Source: Bacteroidota bacterium (GTDB lineage Bacteria; Bacteroidota; Bacteroidia; 2-12-FULL-35-15). Taken from it: 5,652 bases of DNA. Below the pieces are notes generated by a model. It did no database searches. It worked only from the letters and a program-made list of their open reading frames with translations, and was not told the DNA's origin. The stretch spans positions 1 to 5,652 of the forward strand of contig JAIOQD010000726.1 of assembly GCA_021413595.1 (NCBI GenBank), in the 5' to 3' direction. Position numbers and translations under genes: made by a program. Below are positions 1-5,652 of the stretch, one piece after another (the stretch's first letter is position 1; every line of letters starts with the position of its first letter).

Positions 1-28
1 AGTTTTAAAATAAATAACCGAAAAAAAC

Positions 29-58
29 TTGCCCTAGGGCTGATTTAACTTAGATTTA
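29..58 (+). promoter_or_regulatory. candidate Bacteroidota-type promoter for the receptor operon
   Basis: A TTG at 29-31 (-33 element) is followed after 19 nt by TAGATTTA at 51-58, which matches the Bacteroidota -7 consensus TAnnTTTG at all fixed positions except the last. The spacing fits the known range for the primary sigma factor of this phylum. Transcription would start only a few bases before the ATG at 68, giving a very short or nearly absent leader, so either the real start is used this way or the true promoter lies upstream of the window. This is a consensus match by eye, not a proven promoter. Confidence 0.4.
31..40. repeat. perfect 10-bp palindrome, possible operator
   Basis: GCCCTAGGGC reads the same on both strands. 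It is an island of G and C in an otherwise A/T-rich leader and lies between the proposed -33 and -7 elements of the receptor promoter, where a dimeric repressor would block polymerase. It has no loop, so it is a poor hairpin and an unlikely terminator. Its operator role is inferred from position only; a chance palindrome is possible. Confidence 0.3.
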
Positions 59-67
59 CGATCAAAA

Positions 68-2425
68 ATGAAAAAACACACTACTCCATTTTATCTCATT
101 TGTCTTTTTATTTTTATTTCTTTCACAATAAAAGCACAAACAAGTCAAAAATATACCATTTCAGGCTTTATAAGCGAAAATGGCAGTAAGGAAAGTCTTC
201 CTGGTGTAAATGTTTATGCACCCAAGCTAAAAGCCGGTGCTACATCTAACAACTATGGCTTTTTCTCACTAACACTGCCAGCCGACTCGGTGGAAATGGT
301 AGTAACCTATGTTGGTTATCAGCCCCAGATATTCAAACTTGATCTAAAAAAGAATATTCAGCTGGATGTTTCTTTAAAAACCAGTATTGATTTGCAAACA
401 GTTGAAATTTCTGCTGAAAAAGCGAAAAAAATAAGCCAGGAAGTACAAATGAGTAAAATTGACCTTCCTGTGGAACAAATAAAAAACCTGCCTGCATTAT
501 TAGGAGAAAAAGACGTATTAAAGGCAATCCAGCTATTGCCCGGTGTACAAAAAGGAAGTGAAGGCAGCAGTGGTATTTATGTTCGTGGCGGTGGCCCGGA
601 TCAAAATCTGATTATCCTGGATGACGCAACTGTATACAATGCGACACATTTATTCGGTTTTTTCTCATTATTCAATGGCGATGCATTAAAAAGTGTAGAA
701 CTTACCAAAGGCGGGTTTCCGGCACGTTATGGCGGACGTTTATCATCCGTTATTGAAATGCAAATGAAAGACGGAGATAAACAAAAGATCCGTGGAGAAG
801 CAGGTATCGGCCTTATCTCTTCAAGGTTAACATTGGAAGGGCCAATTATTAAAGACAAATTATCATTTTTGGTTTCTGCCAGAAGAACTTATATTGATGC
901 CATTGCTCAGCCACTTATAAAAAAACAAACTGGCGTTAATACCGGTTATTATTTCTATGATTTTAATGCGAAACTTAACTATGTAATCGACTATAAAAAT
1001 AAAATTTATCTGAGTGGCTATTTTGGTAAAGACAAATTTTATCTCAAAGATAAGGTTGATGCCAATTACAGCTCTGAAGCAAGCCTGGCATGGGGAAATG
1101 CGACAGGAACATTAAGATGGAACCACTTGATTAATGAGAAAATATTTTCAAATGTTTCACTCATTTATACAAATTTCCTGTTCGACATTGGGTTAAAAGA
1201 AAAATACAGCGGAGACTTCTTCAACCTGAACTATTATTCGGGCATTAGAGATTATTCTGTTAAATGGGACGTTGATTACTCATTAAATACGAAACACTAT
1301 TTAAAAGGCGGGGTACTTGCAACATACCATTACTTTAGTCCGGGTGCTATTGTTATTAAAAGCTCCAGCCCAACCGACAACTTAAACAAACCATCACGAA
1401 TTGATACTTATGAAACAGCAATATATGTAGAAGACGATTTTAAAATAAGCGATAAATGGCGCACCAATGCAGGCTTCCGTTTCAGCAATTTTAACGTAAG
1501 GGGCAAGAGTTATTTCAATCCTGAACCACGTATAGCTGTTCGATATTTATTGAAAAGTGATTTATCGCTGAAAGCAAGCTTTGCAACAATGAACCAGTAT
1601 TTGCATTTGCTCTCAAACTCTGGTATCGGGCTGCCTACCGACTTATGGGTTCCTGCAACGGATAAAATCAAACCACAACAATCGCAACAGGTTGCTTTAG
1701 GAATAGCCAAAGATCTTACCATAAAAAATGCAGATTTTATGGCCTCAATTGAAGGGTATTACAAAACATCAAAAAATATAATTGGTTATATTGATGGAGC
1801 ATCTTTTTTCAGTGTTGACCCAACAGCAGGCTCTTCTGAATTTTCATACGAGGATGTTGTAACAACTGGTAACGCTGAAAGTTACGGAGCGGAGTTTTTG
1901 TTCCAGAAAAAATATGGCAAATTCAGTGGTTGGATAGGTTATACCCTTTCATGGACATGGTTACAATTTGATGCACTGAACTTTGGAAACAGATTCCCAG
2001 CCCGCTATGATCGCAGGCACGATCTTTCAGTTGTCGGTATTTACAAAATGAGCGACCATATTACCTTATCTGCCACATGGGTGTATGGTACGGGCAATGC
2101 TATAACACTGCCTTTATCAAGTTACCAGGCCGTTGCGCAAAACGCTCATCCACAGGAGTACAATAATTCGTATACCATTAATGATTATGGTTCAAAAAAC
2201 AGCTTCAGAATGGCTCCTTATCACCGTTTTGATATTGCCATTCAGTTTCACAAACAAAAGAAAAAATACGAACGTACGTTTGAACTCGGTGTTTACAATG
2301 CTTACAACCGTAAAAATCCATTTTACTACACTACCGTATATGACCCCAATACACAACAAACCAAGCTAAAACAAATTTCCTTATTTCCGCTTATCCCCTC
2401 TATATCCTGGACATGGAAATTTTAA
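68..2425 (+). CDS. TonB-dependent outer-membrane receptor, substrate unknown
   Basis: This is a 785-residue outer-membrane active transporter, predicted to import a ligand using energy passed from the inner membrane by TonB-ExbB-ExbD. Residues 1-23 form a signal peptide (KK, hydrophobic core 8-21, likely cut IKA|Q24). Residues about 29-107 are a carboxypeptidase-D-like beta domain, with PGVNVY at 45-50, NNYGFFSL at 61-68 and VTYVGY at 79-84. The plug domain spans about 125-236 and carries YVRGGGPDQN at 171-180, LDD at 184-186 and GGFPARYGGR at 215-224. The rest is a beta-barrel ending in WTWKF, with the terminal aromatic residue typical of barrels recognised by the BAM complex. It is shorter than typical SusC proteins (about 1000 residues) and no SusD follows, so it is not a classical glycan SusCD system. 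The partner is the DUF4249 lipoprotein 36 nt downstream, probably in the same transcript. The ATG at 68 is chosen because the signal peptide begins there. The ligand cannot be read from the sequence; siderophore, metal chelate, peptide or other small molecules are all possible. Confidence 0.95.
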   Translation: MKKHTTPFYLICLFIFISFTIKAQTSQKYTISGFISENGSKESLPGVNVYAPKLKAGATSNNYGFFSLTLPADSVEMVVTYVGYQPQIFKLDLKKNIQLDVSLKTSIDLQTVEISAEKAKKISQEVQMSKIDLPVEQIKNLPALLGEKDVLKAIQLLPGVQKGSEGSSGIYVRGGGPDQNLIILDDATVYNATHLFGFFSLFNGDALKSVELTKGGFPARYGGRLSSVIEMQMKDGDKQKIRGEAGIGLISSRLTLEGPIIKDKLSFLVSARRTYIDAIAQPLIKKQTGVNTGYYFYDFNAKLNYVIDYKNKIYLSGYFGKDKFYLKDKVDANYSSEASLAWGNATGTLRWNHLINEKIFSNVSLIYTNFLFDIGLKEKYSGDFFNLNYYSGIRDYSVKWDVDYSLNTKHYLKGGVLATYHYFSPGAIVIKSSSPTDNLNKPSRIDTYETAIYVEDDFKISDKWRTNAGFRFSNFNVRGKSYFNPEPRIAVRYLLKSDLSLKASFATMNQYLHLLSNSGIGLPTDLWVPATDKIKPQQSQQVALGIAKDLTIKNADFMASIEGYYKTSKNIIGYIDGASFFSVDPTAGSSEFSYEDVVTTGNAESYGAEFLFQKKYGKFSGWIGYTLSWTWLQFDALNFGNRFPARYDRRHDLSVVGIYKMSDHITLSATWVYGTGNAITLPLSSYQAVAQNAHPQEYNNSYTINDYGSKNSFRMAPYHRFDIAIQFHKQKKKYERTFELGVYNAYNRKNPFYYTTVYDPNTQQTKLKQISLFPLIPSISWTWKF

Positions 2426-2461
2426 TTAATAAAATATAATAAACCCTATTCATCTATTATT

Positions 2462-3286
2462 ATGAACCGTTATATAAAATTAATTGCATTAAGCCTCACT
2501 CTTGGTTTTAGCGCCTGCGAAAAAGATGCAGACGTTGAGCTTCCGGCTGTAGAATCAAAACTGGTAATAAGTTCTTTTATATCCCCTGAAGATACGATTG
2601 TAAAAGTGGGTGTAACAATAAGCCAGCCCTTATATAACAATTCGAATTCCAATCAATATTCAGCTGTTAGCTATGCTACGGTTCAAATAACTAATGGGAC
2701 AACCGTTCAAACACTCGCTTACAATGCTGATGAAAATTATTATTTTGTAAGTACTGCCATATTTCCTATAACCGTGGGAACTACATATAACCTGACCGTT
2801 TCAACCCCTGACGGTAAAAATGCGAATGCAAGTACAAGTATACCGGCACAAAACTCAACACTTACTTATACAGCTGAAGCAGTAAACAACCAAAGTAACG
2901 GAGACACTTACGCTTTCAGAACGGAATGGAATGATACTCCGGGTACGGAGGACTATTACAGGTTAGTTTATTACGACAGATCGGTGTATGATATTGATAC
3001 TACTTATTGGCAGGCTTTTTCAAACAATTTTTCTGATAAGGATAAAGATGGGACTACGATGAAAGAGCAATTTGAAATATATGCTTATTCAGGCACAGGC
3101 TTTTCAAACGGTGAGCTTCATCTTATTCATGCATCTAAGGAATATTATCTTTATCACAAAAAACTAACCGAGGCGGCATTTTCGGGAGGTCCGTTTTCTG
3201 AACCTGTTCAAATGTATTCTAATATCAATGGTGGTTATGGAGCATTTGCCGGCTACAACTCCTATAAACTGTATGTTTCGCTGTAA
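2462..3286 (+). CDS. DUF4249 domain-containing lipoprotein, receptor partner
   Basis: A 274-residue predicted lipoprotein. Residues 1-18 are a lipoprotein signal peptide with lipobox FSAC, so C19 would be lipidated after cleavage. The following EKDAD (20-24) is a charged, lysine- and acid-rich stretch resembling the lipoprotein export signal that sends Bacteroidota lipoproteins to the cell surface. The mature protein matches my recollection of the DUF4249 family: an early beta-rich segment (LVISSFISPEDT at 34-45, then VGVTISQPLYN), an Ig-like region with a YNLTVSTPDGK segment, and a C-terminal NGGYGAFAGYNSY motif close to the stop. DUF4249 genes commonly lie beside TonB-dependent receptors in this phylum, as here. 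The function is not established; by analogy with SusD it may cap the receptor or capture ligand outside the cell, but it shows no SusD-like sequence. The length is within the family range as I know it and nothing looks broken. The gene lacks a Shine-Dalgarno sequence; an A/T-rich leader precedes the ATG. Confidence 0.85.
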   Translation: MNRYIKLIALSLTLGFSACEKDADVELPAVESKLVISSFISPEDTIVKVGVTISQPLYNNSNSNQYSAVSYATVQITNGTTVQTLAYNADENYYFVSTAIFPITVGTTYNLTVSTPDGKNANASTSIPAQNSTLTYTAEAVNNQSNGDTYAFRTEWNDTPGTEDYYRLVYYDRSVYDIDTTYWQAFSNNFSDKDKDGTTMKEQFEIYAYSGTGFSNGELHLIHASKEYYLYHKKLTEAAFSGGPFSEPVQMYSNINGGYGAFAGYNSYKLYVSL

Positions 3287-3295
3287 ATAAATTGT

Positions 3296-3346
3296 TTTAA
3301 CAATTGTTATGAATTTTTATTTCATAACCACCCCGTAATTGTTAAA
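3296..3346. repeat. nested inverted repeats in the DUF4249-aroC spacer; possible terminator or control element
   Basis: The outer arms, 3296-3305 (TTTAACAATT) and 3337-3346 (AATTGTTAAA), are a perfect 10-bp inverted repeat. Directly inside is a second perfect 8-bp stem, GTTATGAA at 3306-3313 and TTCATAAC at 3321-3328, with a 7-nt loop TTTTTAT. An unpaired CACCCCGT (3329-3336) is left on the 3' side. Positions 3298-3309 are also a 12-bp palindrome (TAACAATTGTTA) that would compete with the outer stem. The structure begins 10 nt after the DUF4249 stop codon, so it could end that transcript, but no U-run follows as in a classic intrinsic terminator. The right outer arm overlaps the proposed -7 box of aroC. 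Confidence 0.5.
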
Positions 3347-3350
3347 TTTG
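3343..3350 (+). promoter_or_regulatory. candidate -7 element of an aroC promoter
   Basis: TAAATTTG matches the Bacteroidota -7 consensus TAnnTTTG at every fixed position and ends 17 nt before the aroC ATG, allowing a leader of roughly 10 nt. No TTG stands at the expected -33 distance; the nearest suitable spot (about 3320-3323) reads TTTC. The upstream half is therefore weak. It suggests that aroC is transcribed independently of the receptor pair. This is a consensus match only. Confidence 0.45.
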
Positions 3351-3367
3351 TCTGTTTACAAAACACT

Positions 3368-4450
3368 ATGGCAGGCAACTCTTTTGGAAAATTATTTACA
3401 CTCACCAGCTTTGGTGAATCGCATGGCGAAGCTATGGGTGGAATAATTGACGGCTGCCCTGCCGGGTTGCTGATTGACGCTGATTTTATTCAAAAAGAAC
3501 TTGATAGAAGAAAGCCCGGCCAATCATCAATAGTTACCCAACGTAAAGAAAGCGATAAAGTAGAATTTCTATCGGGTATATTTGAAGGAAAAACCACCGG
3601 AACTCCTATTGGATTTATCGTTCGCAATGAAAATCAGAAACCTAAAGACTATGACCACATTGCAACTGTGTATCGGCCCTCTCATGCCGATTATACGTAT
3701 GATACAAAATACGGCACGCGTGATCATCGTGGTGGCGGACGATCCTCTGCGCGAGAAACCATAAGCAGAGTTGTGGCAGGAGCCGTTGCAAAGCTCATTC
3801 TGAAGCAATCCGGCATTACAATACAGGCATATACCTCACAGGTAGGTGACATCCAGCTTTTGAAAGATTATCATAATTTAGACCTTTCAAAAACCGATTC
3901 AAACAATGTACGTTGCCCTGATGAATTAATTGCCGAAACTATGATTCAACGTATTGAACAGGTTCGAAAAGCTGGCGATACAATTGGCGGAGTAATTTCC
4001 TGTGTAATTAAAGGTACACCTGTGGGACTTGGTGAACCGGTTTTTGATAAATTACATGCCGATTTGGGTAAAGCAATGCTCAGTATTAATGCCGTAAAAG
4101 GGTTTGAATATGGAAGCGGTTTTGAAGGCACAAAAATGAAAGGCAGCGAGCACAACGATGCATTTGTTTCGGATAGAAATAAAATCACGACAAAAACCAA
4201 CCATTCTGGCGGAATACAAGGTGGAATAAGCAATGGTGAGGATATTTACTTTAGAGTGGCATTTAAACCTGTGGCAACAATTTTGCAAAAACAAAACACA
4301 GTTAATTCAAACGGACAAGCTGTTGAAATGACCGGAAAAGGAAGGCACGATCCTTGCGTATTGCCACGTGCTGTTCCTATTGTGGAAGCAATGGCAGCTT
4401 TGGTTTTGGTTGATCATTTATTAAGAGCTAAAACAAATAAATTAGTTTGA
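3368..4450 (+). CDS. aroC: chorismate synthase
   Basis: The enzyme removes phosphate from 5-enolpyruvylshikimate-3-phosphate to give chorismate, the precursor of aromatic amino acids, folate and quinones, in the cytoplasm. It needs reduced FMN, which is regenerated but not consumed overall. At 360 residues it has nearly the same length as the E. coli enzyme, and it begins [10 protein letters not shown] like that protein. The three family signatures are present: FGESHG at 15-20, [17 protein letters not shown] at 115-131, and [13 protein letters not shown] at 325-337. The two histidines known to be important in the family are present as H19 and H106 (in RPSHADYTY). No flavin reductase domain is fused, so it is the monofunctional bacterial type that relies on another source of reduced flavin. 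The frame is intact. No other shikimate gene is in the window, so aroC appears unlinked here. The start has no Shine-Dalgarno sequence, but the conserved N-terminus supports the ATG at 3368. Confidence 0.98.
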   Translation: MAGNSFGKLFTLTSFGESHGEAMGGIIDGCPAGLLIDADFIQKELDRRKPGQSSIVTQRKESDKVEFLSGIFEGKTTGTPIGFIVRNENQKPKDYDHIATVYRPSHADYTYDTKYGTRDHRGGGRSSARETISRVVAGAVAKLILKQSGITIQAYTSQVGDIQLLKDYHNLDLSKTDSNNVRCPDELIAETMIQRIEQVRKAGDTIGGVISCVIKGTPVGLGEPVFDKLHADLGKAMLSINAVKGFEYGSGFEGTKMKGSEHNDAFVSDRNKITTKTNHSGGIQGGISNGEDIYFRVAFKPVATILQKQNTVNSNGQAVEMTGKGRHDPCVLPRAVPIVEAMAALVLVDHLLRAKTNKLV

Positions 4451-4502
4451 AGTTTGAAAATTTTGCTGCTCTAGTAACTCTTTAACTTTAAACTTACAAA
4501 CT
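4444..4502. repeat. imperfect 15-bp inverted repeat after aroC, candidate terminator or dispersed-repeat remnant
   Basis: The left arm 4444-4458 is made of two tandem copies of AGTTTGA (4444-4450 and 4451-4457) plus one A, and the first copy contains the aroC stop codon. The right arm 4487-4502 (TTTAAACTTACAAACT) pairs with it over 15 bp with one G-T pair and one bulged A at 4496. The loop is 28 nt (4459-4486). The stem is A/T-rich with a long loop and no clear U-run behind it, so it is not a textbook terminator, but it could define the 3' end of aroC mRNA. It may instead be a remnant of an intergenic repeat built on a 7-nt unit. Confidence 0.45.
4463..4490 (+). promoter_or_regulatory. weak candidate promoter for the AsmA-like gene
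   Basis: TTG at 4463-4465 is followed after 17 nt by TAACTTTA at 4483-4490, which matches TAnnTTTG except at the last base. The gap is at the short end of the usual range and the element lies inside the inverted repeat, so the match is weak. It would give a leader of about 40 nt. Read-through from aroC is an equally good explanation. Confidence 0.2.
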
Positions 4503-4504
4503 TT

Positions 4505-4534
4505 AAAACTAAAATAATTTAAACTAAAATAATT
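4505..4534. repeat. 15-bp-period tandem duplication before the AsmA-like start codon
   Basis: AAACTAAAATAATT occurs at 4506-4519 and again at 4521-4534, a period of 15 bp; the base preceding each copy differs (A versus T). The second copy ends exactly at the base before the ATG at 4535, so the duplication supplies the translation initiation region. It probably arose by slippage or a short duplication. The A/T-rich, unstructured leader fits ribosome loading in this phylum, where Shine-Dalgarno pairing is rare. Confidence 0.7.
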
Positions 4535-5652
4535 ATGACAACAGAAACACCGAAAAAGAAAAAAAGTTTAATTGGTAGAATCCTTAAATGGACAGGTATT
4601 ACCTTCCTTTTATTATTGATTTTAATAATTTCTGCTCCATTTCTTTTCAAAAAGCAAATTGTACAATTAGTAAAAGATAAAACCAATGAAAGTATCAATG
4701 CAAAAGTGAATTTCGGAGAATTTGATCTGACATTAATCAGTTCCTTTCCTGATTTTTCACTTTCTGTGGACGATATTAGTATTGCCAATATTGGCGATTT
4801 TGAAGGTGATACCTTGTTATATGCCAAAAATTTAACTGTTGGTTTAAACTTAATGAGTGTGATCAAAGGAGAACAGTACAAAATAAATACTATCTCAATT
4901 GATCGGCCACGTATCCATGCTAGTGTATTGAAAGATGGCAAAGCAAACTGGGATGTTACCAAACCTGCTGATACAACTGCCACACCTGCGGCAACTCCCC
5001 CACCTGCCGATGCAGCTTCTGCCCCGTTTAAAATGACCTTAAAAAAGTTTGAAATAAAAAACGGATACATTGTATATGATGACGCTTCTCTGGATTTTAA
5101 AACAGAATTAGTTAATATGAATCATACCTTGAGTGGGGATTTTACTTCTGATAATTTTTTACTTGAAACACTTACCGAAATTGAAAAATTCTCAATGAGT
5201 TATGGTGGTGTTAAGTATATGAATAAGGTGAAGACCCGCATCAAAATGGACTTAGATGCAGACATGCCAAATTTCAAGTTTACATTTAAAAACAACGAAT
5301 TTGCTTTTAATGAATTAACTCTTGGCCTGGATGGATATTTTGCAATGCCGAAAGAGGATATGGATCTAGATCTAAAATTCAAAGCCAATCAAACAGAATT
5401 TAAAAATATTCTATCACTTATTCCGGGTGTTTATACTGCTGATTTTGCTACTGTAAAAACTTCAGGTTTATTAGCATTGGATGGTTTTGCAAAAGGTATT
5501 TATAATGATAAAAAAATGCCTGCTTTTGGTCTGAAATTAATTATTAAAGATGCAATGTTCCAGTATCCATCATTGCCAAAAGCAGTAACAAATATACAGG
5601 TTGATCTGGCTGTTAATAATAAAACTGGCGAGCCGGATGCCACTGTTATTGA
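4535..5652 (+). CDS. AsmA-like protein, N-terminal part (runs off the window)
   Basis: The first 372 residues are seen and the frame is still open at the window edge; Bacteroidota homologues are usually well over 800 residues, so perhaps less than half is present. After a basic N-terminus (KKKK at 7-10) a single membrane segment lies at about 19-38, which should anchor the protein in the inner membrane with the rest in the periplasm. Family features follow: a GEFDLTLISSFPDFSLSVDDISI-type segment at 61-83 (FGEFD, SSFPDFSL), the SIDRPRIH strand at 121-128, and DGKANWDV at 134-141, a hallmark of AsmA N-terminal domains. A low-complexity Thr/Ala/Pro linker (about 145-164) joins this to further beta-rich repeats. 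AsmA-like proteins belong to the group of large periplasmic beta-groove proteins linked to outer-membrane homeostasis and, in relatives such as TamB and YhdP, phospholipid transport. A role here is inferred from that family. It starts 84 nt after aroC on the same strand. Confidence 0.88.
   Translation, partial: MTTETPKKKKSLIGRILKWTGITFLLLLILIISAPFLFKKQIVQLVKDKTNESINAKVNFGEFDLTLISSFPDFSLSVDDISIANIGDFEGDTLLYAKNLTVGLNLMSVIKGEQYKINTISIDRPRIHASVLKDGKANWDVTKPADTTATPAATPPPADAASAPFKMTLKKFEIKNGYIVYDDASLDFKTELVNMNHTLSGDFTSDNFLLETLTEIEKFSMSYGGVKYMNKVKTRIKMDLDADMPNFKFTFKNNEFAFNELTLGLDGYFAMPKEDMDLDLKFKANQTEFKNILSLIPGVYTADFATVKTSGLLALDGFAKGIYNDKKMPAFGLKLIIKDAMFQYPSLPKAVTNIQVDLAVNNKTGEPDATVI

Noticed and set aside
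1..67. Tail of an upstream gene
   Set aside because: One frame is open from position 1 to a TAA at 46-48, but 15 codons of A-rich sequence with no known motif cannot support a gene call.
2133..2369. A 78-codon + strand open frame in another phase inside the receptor gene
   Set aside because: It overlaps the conserved C-terminal barrel of the receptor, has no recognisable features, and is best explained as an out-of-frame shadow.
68..2425. Classical SusC of a polysaccharide utilisation locus
   Set aside because: The protein is about 200 residues shorter than typical SusC, the next gene is DUF4249 rather than SusD, and there are no carbohydrate-active enzymes in the window.
3306..3328. Classic rho-independent terminator after DUF4249
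   Set aside because: The 8-bp hairpin is real, but it is A/T-rich and is followed by CACCCCGT rather than a T-run, so I list it only as a structured repeat with possible terminator function.
3946..4294. Two overlapping - strand open frames (95 and 80 codons)
   Set aside because: Both lie inside aroC, which is intact and conserved. Neither has a recognisable domain or its own upstream signals.
4519..5070. A 183-codon open frame on the - strand
   Set aside because: It is antisense to the AsmA-like gene, whose + strand frame has clear family motifs. Its Gly/Ala/Val-rich N-terminal part is just the reverse reading of the Thr/Ala/Pro linker.

Overview
The window is AT-rich DNA from a member of the Bacteroidota. 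The evidence is a TonB-dependent receptor with an N-terminal carboxypeptidase-D-like (CarboxypepD_reg-like) domain, a DUF4249 lipoprotein directly behind it, a Bacteroidota-type AsmA-like protein, intergenic matches to the Bacteroidota promoter consensus (TTG ... TAnnTTTG), and the lack of clear Shine-Dalgarno sequences before the genes. I cannot name the genus. All four genes are on the + strand and base composition looks even by eye, with no sign of a mobile element, phage, CRISPR array or RNA gene.

Layout: (1) Positions 1-67 hold a candidate promoter with a perfect 10-bp GC-rich palindrome in its spacer. (2) Positions 68-3286 carry a two-gene unit: a 785-residue outer-membrane TonB-dependent receptor and, 36 nt downstream, a 274-residue DUF4249 lipoprotein. 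Together they look like an outer-membrane uptake system whose substrate is unknown. (3) Positions 3287-3367 are a compact spacer with nested inverted repeats and a full match to the Bacteroidota -7 box. (4) Positions 3368-4450 encode chorismate synthase (aroC), complete and with its key residues, the last step of the shikimate pathway. (5) Positions 4451-4534 are a repeat-rich spacer with an imperfect 15-bp stem and a 15-bp-period tandem duplication. (6) From 4535 to the window edge is the first 372 residues of an AsmA-like protein, which continues beyond the window.

The receptor and DUF4249 protein very likely work together. aroC and the AsmA-like gene have no evident functional link to them or to each other. 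I do not see a clearly new multi-gene system. The parts least explained by known biology are the substrate and mechanism of the receptor/DUF4249 pair and the structured spacers on either side of aroC.
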